Under the pieces are notes generated by a model, which was given only the letters and a program-made list of their open reading frames with translations, was not told the DNA's origin and did not search any database. From Clostridiales bacterium UBA1777 (GTDB taxonomy: Bacteria; Bacillota; Clostridia; Oscillospirales; Oscillospiraceae), in contig DCGN01000083.1 in assembly GCA_002315275.1 (NCBI GenBank), positions 1 through 6,978 on the forward strand: a DNA stretch of 6,978 nucleotides. The letters run 5' to 3'. Shown here one piece after another: positions 1-5,277 of this stretch. Each line of letters opens with the position of its first letter. Positions within the stretch are counted from its first letter, which is position 1. Made by a program: the position numbers and the translations under genes.

Positions 1-22
1 TTATCCCGATCCTCTGCTTTTT

Positions 23-925
23 TTATTCGTCCTCGAACTTGAATTCGACTATTTTTTTCAGCCTGTGCGAGAGACAGCTTTTCGAGACCTTCGGGAAGGA
101 CAGCAGCGCAAGGTCTGAAAGGCTTGCCTCGGGATTAGTGATGCGCAGCAGCGCGGCATCTCTCAGCGTTTCCGGCAGGGCATCAAGCCCGTGCTCCCTG
201 GCAATGCGGTGTATCGCGGCTATCTGCTCCTGCGCCGCGGCGACCGTCTTGTCCGCGTTGGCGGAGTCGCAGTTGACACGCCGCGTTATCGTGTTGCGCA
301 TTTCGCGCTCGACCTTCGCGCCCATCATGTCCATCGCGGTGGACGGCGCGCCGACGGTCGTAAAAAAGTCGGCGATAACGTCACACTTCTTGAAATAAAG
401 CAGGGTGTTGCCGCTTCGCTCCGTCTCCTTTGGGGAGAGACCCATGTCAAGCAGAATGGTGTATGCCTCATGGCTCACGCTTCTGTGCGGCGTTGCGAGC
501 TCGAGGTGGTAGCGCTTATCGGGATCTGTCACGCTGCCGCCCGCGAGGAACGCTCCCCGAATGAACGAGACGCGGCAGCAGTCATTCTCTATCGCGCCGA
601 AGTTTATGTGCAGGGTGAGCGAGCTGCCGAGATCCGTGCCGTAGGCAGAGAATATTTTGGAAAGCTTCTCGCGGTCGGTTATCAGAAAAGTCATCCTGCC
701 GCCGCTGACGGGCTTGGGCTGAACGTCAAAGCCGAAGCCGAACGCGCGCTTGAAAAGCCTCGGAAGGCGCGCGGCAAAGTCGGGGCTGGCGGTTATGATG
801 CGTATCTCTACCTCGGAGAAGGTGTTGCAGTACAGCAATATGCCGTAGCACTCGGCGAGAGCGCAGCATTTTCTGTCGATAGAGCGCGAGCAGAGCTCGG
901 CCTTTGCTTCAGATGAAAAGGACAT
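23..925 (-). CDS. whiA: WhiA-family DNA-binding regulator
   Basis: This 300-residue protein matches the usual length and layout of WhiA, a conserved Gram-positive DNA-binding protein tied to sporulation in Streptomyces and to cell division and chromosome segregation in Bacillus. The N-terminal two-thirds is the LAGLIDADG-like fold; the segment RGAFLAGGSV (residues 123-132) is its recognisable first helix. The family signature NTITRRVNCDSANADKT lies at 211-227. The C-terminal helix-turn-helix spans about 266-293 and includes KVSKSCLSHRLKK. The ATG at 925 is preceded by AGGAG (complement of 931-935), which starts two bases after the rapZ stop codon. With an 11-base gap, it is almost certainly co-transcribed and possibly translationally coupled with rapZ. 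It is the last gene of the leftward operon visible here. Only 22 bases lie beyond its stop, so its terminator or next gene cannot be judged. Confidence 0.96.
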   Translation of the reverse strand: MSFSSEAKAELCSRSIDRKCCALAECYGILLYCNTFSEVEIRIITASPDFAARLPRLFKRAFGFGFDVQPKPVSGGRMTFLITDREKLSKIFSAYGTDLGSSLTLHINFGAIENDCCRVSFIRGAFLAGGSVTDPDKRYHLELATPHRSVSHEAYTILLDMGLSPKETERSGNTLLYFKKCDVIADFFTTVGAPSTAMDMMGAKVEREMRNTITRRVNCDSANADKTVAAAQEQIAAIHRIAREHGLDALPETLRDAALLRITNPEASLSDLALLSFPKVSKSCLSHRLKKIVEFKFEDE

Positions 926-936
926 AGCAGCTCCTG

Positions 937-1794
937 TTATTTGTCGATGTCTCTGTTGGTGAAGTTGGTCTTCGTGCCTCTGGCGCGCAGATGCTCCGTA
1001 AGCGCGGCAGCGATGGCAACGCTTCTGTGGCGGCCGCCGGTGCAGCCGATGGCGATCGTAAGAGTGAGCTTGCCCTCTTCGATGTAGAGCGGGAGAAGAT
1101 AGTCTATCATGTTTTCGAGCATCTGCTCGAAGTCTCTCGTCTGCTGATATCCGAATACGTACTCCATTACGGGGCGGTCAAGCCCGCACATCGGGCGCAG
1201 CTCCTCAACGTAGAACGGGTTTGGCAGGAATCTCGCATCGAAAACGAGGTCTGCATCCATCGGAAGCCCGTGCTTATACCCGAAGGACATAACGGTCACA
1301 TCAAGCTCGCGCTTGCGCCCGTCCTCGGCAAAGATGGAGAAGAGCTTGTTCTGGAGCATGCCGAGCGTGAGGCTCGAGGTATCCACGATGAAATCGGCTC
1401 TGGCCTTAACGCTTGCAAGCATGGCCTCCTCGCGTTCTATGGCATGGGAGACGGATATACCGTCAGCGGCGAGCGGGTGAGGGCGGCGGGATTCCTTGTA
1501 GCGGCGCACGAGAGTGCGCTTGTCGGAATCCATATAGAGGATGCGGCAGCGGCAGTTGGCGGAGTTTATCTCCTCGAGCGTGGTGAGAAGCTCGTCAAAG
1601 CTCCCCTTTTCGCGCACGTCCGTCACGAGAGCGACCTTCTCGTAGCGGCCGCCCGCGGCAACGCACAGCTCCGCAAAGCGGGTCATCAGCGCGATGGGCA
1701 TATTATCAACGCAATAGTAATCAAGATCCTCAAGCACATCGGCGGCGCGGCTTTTTCCCGCTCCGGACAGACCTGTAATAATCAGAAAATCCAT
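937..1794 (-). CDS. rapZ: RapZ/YvcJ-family P-loop nucleotide-binding protein
   Basis: This 285-residue protein has the normal length for the RapZ (YvcJ) family. A Walker A motif GLSGAGKS sits at residues 8-15, directly at the N-terminus as usual. TDVR at 58-61 fits the Walker B region, and SRRPHPL (102-108) is another conserved patch. The family-specific stretch from about 171 to 195 begins FGYKHGLP and ends FLPNPFY, and the C-terminal domain carries GCTGGRHRS at 250-258. In E. coli RapZ controls GlmZ/GlmY small RNAs and so glucosamine-6-phosphate synthase. In Firmicutes YvcJ hydrolyses GTP and its pathway is less clear, so the exact role here is inferred. The ATG at 1794 was chosen because it places the P-loop correctly; an ATG five bases upstream is out of frame. 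The ribosome binding site is only a weak purine stretch (GGGAAAGAGA). It sits between murB and whiA, next to envelope genes. Confidence 0.96.
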   Translation of the reverse strand: MDFLIITGLSGAGKSRAADVLEDLDYYCVDNMPIALMTRFAELCVAAGGRYEKVALVTDVREKGSFDELLTTLEEINSANCRCRILYMDSDKRTLVRRYKESRRPHPLAADGISVSHAIEREEAMLASVKARADFIVDTSSLTLGMLQNKLFSIFAEDGRKRELDVTVMSFGYKHGLPMDADLVFDARFLPNPFYVEELRPMCGLDRPVMEYVFGYQQTRDFEQMLENMIDYLLPLYIEEGKLTLTIAIGCTGGRHRSVAIAAALTEHLRARGTKTNFTNRDIDK

Positions 1795-1812
1795 GGCATT
1801 CTCTTTCCCAAA

Positions 1813-1824
1813 CGCCTATAGGCG
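1813..1824. repeat. Perfect 12-base palindrome in the murB-rapZ gap
   Basis: The gap of 32 bases between murB and rapZ holds the self-complementary sequence CGCCTATAGGCG. As RNA it could form a four-pair GC stem with a TATA loop just after the murB stop codon and upstream of the rapZ start. There is no following run of U on the transcribed strand, so it is not an intrinsic terminator. It may be a small processing or translation-modulating hairpin, a protein site, or chance. Confidence 0.4.
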
Positions 1825-1826
1825 GT

Positions 1827-2840
1827 TTATTTCTTTTCCGTATCGCCGGAGAAATTCATGTCGTTCACGGCGACGTTGTGAAGGGGCACGTCGGGGAGAT
1901 TATCCTCAAGCTTGAAATCGGGCGGGAGGATGATTATCTCCGGCGCAAGAGCGACGTTGAACTTGTCATATACCGTGTGGCGGACGTGATCCATCAGCTC
2001 GTATACATCGTGGGAGGTGGCATTGCCCGTGTTGACAATGAAGCCTGCGTGCTTTTCGGACACCTGAGCGCCGCCTACGGAGTATCCTCTGAGCCCTGCC
2101 TCGTCAATGAGCTGAGCGGCATAGTGCCCTTCCGGGCGGCGGAAGGCGCTGCCCGCGGAGGGAAGATCGAGCGGCTGCTTGTCGCGGCGGCGCTCGTTGA
2201 AATCGCGCATCTTCGCGGAGATCTCATCCTTGTCGCCTGCTTCGAGATGAAAGACAGCCGACAGGATGACACAGCCGCCCATCTGCTGGAATATGCTGTG
2301 CCTGTATCCGAAGGTGCAGTGCTCATTGTCTATCTCGTAGAGGCGCTGCTCGGGCAGGTAGTAGAACACGATGCTCTGGATGCAGTCCTTCAGCTCTCCG
2401 CCGTAGGCGCCGGCGTTCATGATGGCGCCGCCGCCGACCGTGCCGGGGATGCCGGAGGCAAACTCAAGGCCGGTGAGCCCGTTCTGCTGGGCAAAGGTGG
2501 CAAGCTTTGCGAGAGATACGCCCGCCTCGGCATAAATTGAACCGTCGGGCAGGAGGAACATGTTCTGCAGCTTCTCGGTGCTCATCATGAAAAGGTCATT
2601 CATGCCCTCGTCGGGGCAGAGCAGATTCGTGCCGTTTCCGAGCATCATAGGGGCAATCTTGTATTTTTTGAGGATATAGCATATCTTGGACAGCGAGTCA
2701 ACGCTTGACGGAGCGGCAAGCGCCCTTACGGGGCCGCCTATTTTAAAGGAGGTGTGATCCCTCATCGGCTCGTTTTCGAGAAGCTGAAGATTCGGCAGTA
2801 TTTCCTTTATGGCCTCTATGGCTTTTTCAAGATTTTCCAT
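1827..2840 (-). CDS. murB: UDP-N-acetylenolpyruvoylglucosamine reductase (MurB)
   Basis: MurB is the cytoplasmic FAD enzyme that reduces UDP-GlcNAc-enolpyruvate with NADPH to UDP-MurNAc, the second committed step of peptidoglycan precursor synthesis. The 337-residue product shows the FAD-binding segments HTSFKIGGP (29-37) and LGNGTNLL (67-74), then the glycine-rich SGIPGTVGGG (129-138) and NAGAYGGE (142-149). The catalytic region is complete: GYRHS (178-182, Arg180), GSAFRRPEG (230-238, with Ser231 as the expected proton donor) and APEIIIL (299-305, Glu301). The short form without the extra loop domain fits type II MurB of Firmicutes. A tail of about 30 residues, many acidic, follows the normal family end. 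The ATG at 2840 has AGGAGT (complement of 2846-2851) upstream. It lies 17 bases after hprK and 32 bases before rapZ. Confidence 0.97.
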   Translation of the reverse strand: MENLEKAIEAIKEILPNLQLLENEPMRDHTSFKIGGPVRALAAPSSVDSLSKICYILKKYKIAPMMLGNGTNLLCPDEGMNDLFMMSTEKLQNMFLLPDGSIYAEAGVSLAKLATFAQQNGLTGLEFASGIPGTVGGGAIMNAGAYGGELKDCIQSIVFYYLPEQRLYEIDNEHCTFGYRHSIFQQMGGCVILSAVFHLEAGDKDEISAKMRDFNERRRDKQPLDLPSAGSAFRRPEGHYAAQLIDEAGLRGYSVGGAQVSEKHAGFIVNTGNATSHDVYELMDHVRHTVYDKFNVALAPEIIILPPDFKLEDNLPDVPLHNVAVNDMNFSGDTEKK

Positions 2841-2857
2841 TATAAACTCCTGTTTGA

Positions 2858-3796
2858 TCAGAATAAACCGCTGTCAATCGCGGCATCGTGCGCGGTGGCG
2901 AGTGTTTCGGCGGCATTGAAGCCCATCTTCTTCTGGCGGTTGTTCATGGCGGCAAGCTCCATGATGACGGCGAGATTTCTGCCGGGGCGGACGGGAAGCG
3001 TCACCTGAGGGAGCGTCACGCCGAGGATCTCGGCCGTCTCCTCGGAAAGACCGAGCCTGTCGTAGGCCTTGCCCTCCTGCCACGGCTCCATCTTGACAAC
3101 GAGGTCAATGCTCGTTTCGGGCTTGACTGCACCTACACCGTAGATATGGCGCACATTGATAACGCCTATGCCGCGCAGCTCCATATAGTATCTTATCAGC
3201 TCTGGAGCGAGGCCGGTCAGCACGCCCTTGTCGCGGCAGTGGATCTCAACGGCATCGTCCGCGATGAGGCGGTGGCCGCGCTTGATAAGCTCGAGCGCCG
3301 TTTCGCTCTTGCCTATGCCGCTGTCACCCATGAGGAGCACGCCCTCGCCGTATACCTCAACGAGAACGCCGTGTATCGTGATTCTCGGTGCGAGGTATCT
3401 GTGGAGGGTAGAGATAACGTCAGCCTGAAAATCAGAGGTATCTCTGTCGATAACGAAGAGGTTGCGGTCATACTTCTCGGCGAGTGCGATGCATTCGGGG
3501 AAGGGCTGCACACCGTGGCACACGACAAGGCCGCCGATATCGTACTGCATGAAGCGCTCGATAGCCTTGTACCGCTCGGAATCGCTGAGCGTGTCAAGAT
3601 AAGTGCTTTCGACACGGCCGATTATCTGAAGTCTGTGCGGATCGAAATAATTGTAGAAGCCTGTCAGCTGCATCGCAGGGCGGTTAACGTCCGCCGTAAA
3701 GAGCTTTGCTTCGTCATAATCCTCGGATGTGTGCAGGGGCTTCATGCCGAGCTCCTGCGCGATGGTCTTGAGCTTGACGGAATATTTGCTTCTCAT
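2858..3796 (-). CDS. hprK: HPr kinase/phosphorylase (HprK)
   Basis: HprK phosphorylates HPr (and Crh where present) on Ser46 using ATP or pyrophosphate, and reverses this with phosphate. HPr-Ser-P with CcpA drives carbon catabolite repression in Firmicutes. The 312-residue length is typical. An N-terminal domain (about 1-130) precedes the kinase core. Visible core motifs are HGVLVEVYG (142-150, with the conserved His142), the Walker A loop GDSGIGKS (157-164), the acidic pair in IADDAVE (Asp180-Asp181), and the HPrK/P signature ELRGIGVINV (206-215) followed by GVGAV. LPVRPGRNLAVIMELAAMN (267-285) is the conserved C-terminal segment. All expected catalytic residues appear intact. The ATG at 3796 has GGAGGAG-type ribosome binding sequence (complement of 3803-3810). 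It is the first gene of the leftward operon and is divergent from rpmB. Confidence 0.97.
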   Translation of the reverse strand: MRSKYSVKLKTIAQELGMKPLHTSEDYDEAKLFTADVNRPAMQLTGFYNYFDPHRLQIIGRVESTYLDTLSDSERYKAIERFMQYDIGGLVVCHGVQPFPECIALAEKYDRNLFVIDRDTSDFQADVISTLHRYLAPRITIHGVLVEVYGEGVLLMGDSGIGKSETALELIKRGHRLIADDAVEIHCRDKGVLTGLAPELIRYYMELRGIGVINVRHIYGVGAVKPETSIDLVVKMEPWQEGKAYDRLGLSEETAEILGVTLPQVTLPVRPGRNLAVIMELAAMNNRQKKMGFNAAETLATAHDAAIDSGLF

Positions 3797-3828
3797 GCCG
3801 TACTCCTCCCGAATATATCATTATATAT

Positions 3829-3856
3829 ATATTACCACTTCCCGAAAAAATCGCAA
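3829..3856 (-). promoter_or_regulatory. Candidate sigma-A promoter for the hprK operon
   Basis: On the minus strand TTGCGA (complement of 3851-3856) and TAATAT (complement of 3829-3834) are separated by 16 bases, an acceptable -35/-10 pair. Transcription would start near 3822, about 26 bases before hprK. A second -10-like TATAAT (complement of 3820-3825) lies within the same AT-rich tract but has no good -35 at the right distance. The assignment is by consensus only. Confidence 0.5.
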
Positions 3857-3948
3857 TGCTTTTCTGCAAGAAGAAGGCAAAACACCCCTTGCGTGAAGCT
3901 TCGGAAAATACGCATGACGAAAAACTTTTGGAAAATATAAAATAATGC

Positions 3949-3977
3949 TTGCATTTCCGTTTGGGTTCTGCTATTAT
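3949..3977 (+). promoter_or_regulatory. Sigma-A promoter of rpmB with extended -10
   Basis: TTGCAT (3949-3954) and TATTAT (3972-3977) are separated by exactly 17 bases, and a TG sits one base before the -10 (3969-3970), giving an extended -10. Transcription should start near 3983-3985, leaving a leader of roughly 44 bases before the rpmB start codon. Confidence 0.72.
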
Positions 3978-3986
3978 CTATTAGCG

Positions 3987-4000
3987 TGCCCCTCGGGGCA
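3987..4000 (+). other. GC hairpin at the 5' end of the rpmB leader
   Basis: TGCCCC and GGGGCA flank a two-base centre, so the RNA can form a compact hairpin with a stem of five GC-rich pairs and a CTCG loop. It begins within a few bases of the predicted transcription start and ends 12 bases before the AGGAGGTG ribosome binding site (4013-4020), so it would not block the ribosome directly. A 5' stabilising hairpin or an autoregulatory L28 site are possible; neither can be shown from sequence alone. Confidence 0.5.
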
Positions 4001-4027
4001 AAAACACAAGCAAGGAGGTGCTTCAAT

Positions 4028-4216
4028 ATGGCAAAGTGCCAGTTCTGTGACAAGGATATGGTTTTCGGCATTAAGGTGTCCCACTCCCACAGACGCTCCA
4101 ACCGTACTTGGAAGCCCAATGTGAAGCGCGTCAAGGCCATCGTAGACGGTGCTCCTCAGCACGTTTACGCCTGCACCCGTTGCCTCCGCAGCGGCAAGGT
4201 CACCCGCGCTGTGTAA
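4028..4216 (+). CDS. rpmB: 50S ribosomal protein L28, four-cysteine form
   Basis: The 62-residue product is ribosomal protein L28 (bL28) of the large subunit. It begins MAKCQFCDKD, and two CxxC pairs are visible: Cys4/Cys7 near the N-terminus and the pair in CTRCLRSGKV near the C-terminus. This is the zinc-binding form of the protein, not the cysteine-free paralogue many bacteria also carry. The basic stretch HSHRRSNRTWKPNVKRVK (18-35) is the rRNA-binding hallmark. The start is the ATG at 4028: it follows a very strong AGGAGGTG at 4013-4020 with seven bases of spacing, and in-frame sequence further upstream does not resemble L28. It is transcribed from its own promoter and divergent from hprK. 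It closes with an intrinsic terminator, so it is largely a single-gene unit. Confidence 0.97.
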   Translation: MAKCQFCDKDMVFGIKVSHSHRRSNRTWKPNVKRVKAIVDGAPQHVYACTRCLRSGKVTRAV

Positions 4217-4226
4217 TTAATTTTAC

Positions 4227-4266
4227 CCGAAACAAGCCTGTCGACAGTCCGACGGGCTTTTTTCGG
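4227..4266 (+). terminator. Intrinsic terminator after rpmB
   Basis: AAGCCTGTCG (4234-4243) pairs with CGACGGGCTT (4250-4259) around a six-base loop, with one T-G wobble, and is followed by a run of T (4258-4263). Outer CCGAAA (4227-4232) and TTTCGG (4261-4266) can extend the stem further. It lies 10 bases past the rpmB stop, so most transcripts should end here before xpt. Confidence 0.88.
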
Positions 4267-4304
4267 TATTATGGGTAAAATAATATATTAATAGGAGAAA
4301 GAGA

Positions 4305-4877
4305 ATGAAACTGCTTGAAGATCGCATCCTGAAGGACGGAGTTGTCAAGGCAGGCGGTATCCTGAAGGTAGACAGCTTCTTTAACCATCAAATGGACGCA
4401 AGCCTCCTCAACGAGCTCGGCAAGGAGCTTGCAAGAGAGTTCAAAGACGCCCGAGTTGACAAGGTCCTCACGGTCGAGGCCTCCGGTATCGCAATGGCTG
4501 TTTTCGCGGGCCTTGCGCTGAACGTTCCCGTGCTGTTTGCAAAGAAGAGCAAATCCAAGAATATCTCCGATGATGTCTACTGCGCAGAGGTCGTTTCCTT
4601 TACGCACGGCAATACGAATAACGTTGTCGTTTCCAAGCAGTACCTGCACGAGGGCGAGCGCGTCCTTCTCGTGGATGACTTCCTCGCAACCGGCGCGGCA
4701 CTCGTCGGATTGAAGGAGCTCGTCAGGCAGGCGGGCGGCGAGGTCGTCGGCGCCGGCATAGGCATAGAGAAGGTGTTCCAGGGCGGCGGCAGCAAGCTCA
4801 GAGACGAAGGCATGCGCATAGTGTCCCTTGCTATGATAGATAACATGGATGATAACGGGAATATAACATTCTGCTGA
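4305..4877 (+). CDS. xpt: Xanthine phosphoribosyltransferase
   Basis: Xpt converts xanthine and PRPP to XMP in the cytoplasm, salvaging purine bases toward GMP. The 190-residue product has the family length. The N-terminal region LKVDSFFNHQMD (20-31) is typical of Xpt. TVEASGIA (56-63) and PVLFAKKSKS (75-84) are conserved around the base site, and the PRPP-binding loop LLVDDFLATGAA is at 121-132. GIGIEKVFQGG (151-161) matches the segment near the active site of the Bacillus enzyme. The ATG at 4305 follows AGGAG (4293-4297) by seven bases. Unlike Bacillus xpt, it has no room for a purine riboswitch: only 88 bases separate it from rpmB, and most of the first half is the rpmB terminator. It sits just before a guanine-controlled nucleoside importer, so the genes form a purine-salvage neighbourhood. 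Confidence 0.95.
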   Translation: MKLLEDRILKDGVVKAGGILKVDSFFNHQMDASLLNELGKELAREFKDARVDKVLTVEASGIAMAVFAGLALNVPVLFAKKSKSKNISDDVYCAEVVSFTHGNTNNVVVSKQYLHEGERVLLVDDFLATGAALVGLKELVRQAGGEVVGAGIGIEKVFQGGGSKLRDEGMRIVSLAMIDNMDDNGNITFC

Positions 4878-4907
4878 TAAAAATAAAACAAAATAACGAT
4901 TTATAAC

Positions 4908-4946
4908 AACGCCCAAGCATGAAAAAACATGCATGGGCGTTAGTTT
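4908..4946 (+). terminator. Intrinsic terminator after xpt
   Basis: The 14-base arms at 4908-4921 and 4928-4941 (AACGCCC...GGGCGTT outside, GCATG/CATGC inside) pair with a single mismatch around a loop of six A, followed by TTAGTTT. The T-run is interrupted, but the stem is strong and it begins 31 bases after the xpt stop. It separates xpt from the transporter operon. Confidence 0.8.
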
Positions 4947-5015
4947 AACATCAACAAAGTGCAACATGCACAAAAACAAAAAAACAATTATGTTAAAATT
5001 GTCGAAGCGTGCCGC

Positions 5016-5044
5016 TTGACATGGCGATACATATTTGTTATGAT
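5016..5044 (+). promoter_or_regulatory. Strong sigma-A promoter of the riboswitch-transporter operon
   Basis: A perfect TTGACA (5016-5021), a 17-base spacer, and TATGAT (5039-5044) preceded by TG one base upstream (5036-5037) give a near-consensus extended -10 promoter. Transcription should begin near 5051, about 18 bases before the riboswitch aptamer. Such a strong constitutive start fits control by downstream termination instead of initiation. Confidence 0.88.
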
Positions 5045-5068
5045 ATCACCGTAAAACCGAATACCGCT

Positions 5069-5135
5069 TCGATATATAGCAAATAATATGGATTTGAAGT
5101 TTCTACCCGGACGCCGTAAATGACCGGACTATCGA
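5069..5135 (+). promoter_or_regulatory. Guanine-type purine riboswitch aptamer
   Basis: All parts of the three-way-junction purine aptamer are visible. P1 pairs TCGATA (5069-5074) with TATCGA (5130-5135). P2 pairs CAAAT (5080-5084) with ATTTG (5092-5096) under the loop AATATGG (5085-5091). J2/3 contains the invariant TTTCTACC (5100-5107). P3 is closed by 5107-5113 and 5121-5127 under CCGTAAA (5114-5120), the kissing-loop partner of the P2 loop. The base that decides specificity (position 74 in the Bacillus xpt aptamer) is C5129, so guanine or hypoxanthine is expected; adenine switches have U there. The xpt-numbered U22, U47, U51 and U75 equivalents are also canonical, arguing against 2'-deoxyguanosine variants. 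It most likely turns the BMP-lipoprotein transporter operon off when guanine is plentiful. Confidence 0.93.
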
Positions 5136-5147
5136 TGTTTATTTTTG

Positions 5148-5187
5148 AAGCCTCTTCCCGAGCATCTCAGGGGGAGCTTTCGCTTTT
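5148..5187 (+). terminator. First riboswitch expression-platform hairpin
   Basis: The arm 5148-5159 (AAGCCTCTTCCC) pairs with GGGGGAGCTT (5170-5179) with one bulged C and two T-G wobbles. GAG (5160-5162) and CTC (5166-5168) continue the stem to a three-base loop. TTTCGCTTTT follows (5178-5187). It starts 12 bases after aptamer P1, the usual place for a purine-riboswitch terminator. The competing antiterminator could not be assigned with confidence. Confidence 0.7.
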
Positions 5188-5228
5188 GCATTGGTAGCGT
5201 TGTCAGCGCCGCCAGTGCATTTTGTTTT
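5187..5228 (+). terminator. Second, stronger terminator in the same leader
   Basis: TGCATTGGTAGCG (5187-5199) pairs with CGCCGCCAGTGCA (5207-5219): 13 positions with one A-C mismatch and two wobbles around a seven-base loop, directly followed by TTTTGTTTT (5220-5228). This is the best textbook terminator in the leader. It lies about 50 bases before the lipoprotein start and must be read through or remodelled for the operon to be expressed. Confidence 0.8.
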
Positions 5229-5277
5229 ATATCTCCGAAGGTATTCGATTAAACATTTTGTTTAAAGGAGAAAACAA

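Noticed and set aside
1..22. Purine-rich minus-strand sequence left of whiA as a ribosome binding site for a further operon gene
   Set aside because: The stretch contains an AGAGG-like string but the window ends before any start codon, so nothing can be supported.
23..925. Homing endonuclease or intein-like element because of the LAGLIDADG-like fold
   Set aside because: The fold is a normal, non-catalytic part of WhiA, and the C-terminal helix-turn-helix and operon position identify the gene.
991..1821. Long open frame on the plus strand across rapZ
   Set aside because: It is antisense to a gene with full RapZ motifs, has no ribosome binding site of note, and its translation resembles no family; long antisense frames are common in GC-biased codons.
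2888..3940. A 350-codon plus-strand frame across hprK
   Set aside because: Antisense shadow of hprK, whose Walker A and HPrK/P signature are intact on the minus strand; the frame also runs through the hprK promoter region without a gene-like start.
3832..4140. Minus-strand frame covering the hprK-rpmB intergenic region
   Set aside because: It overlaps rpmB and its promoter, has no supporting ribosome binding site and no recognisable protein features.
4264..4304. Possible xpt promoter elements (TATTAT at 4267, TAATAT at 4281)
   Set aside because: -10-like AT-rich hexamers exist but none has a credible -35 at 16-18 bases; the only T-rich candidate is the tail of the rpmB terminator.
5053..5065. 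PurR-box-like sequence AAAACCGAATACC just after the transporter transcription start
   Set aside because: It matches part of the Bacillus PurBox half-site but diverges at the end, and no paired inverted second box is seen; the riboswitch already explains purine control.
5069..5135. Adenine or 2'-deoxyguanosine riboswitch
   Set aside because: The specificity position is C (C5129), not U, and the J2/3 core TTTCTACC and neighbouring positions are those of the guanine class.
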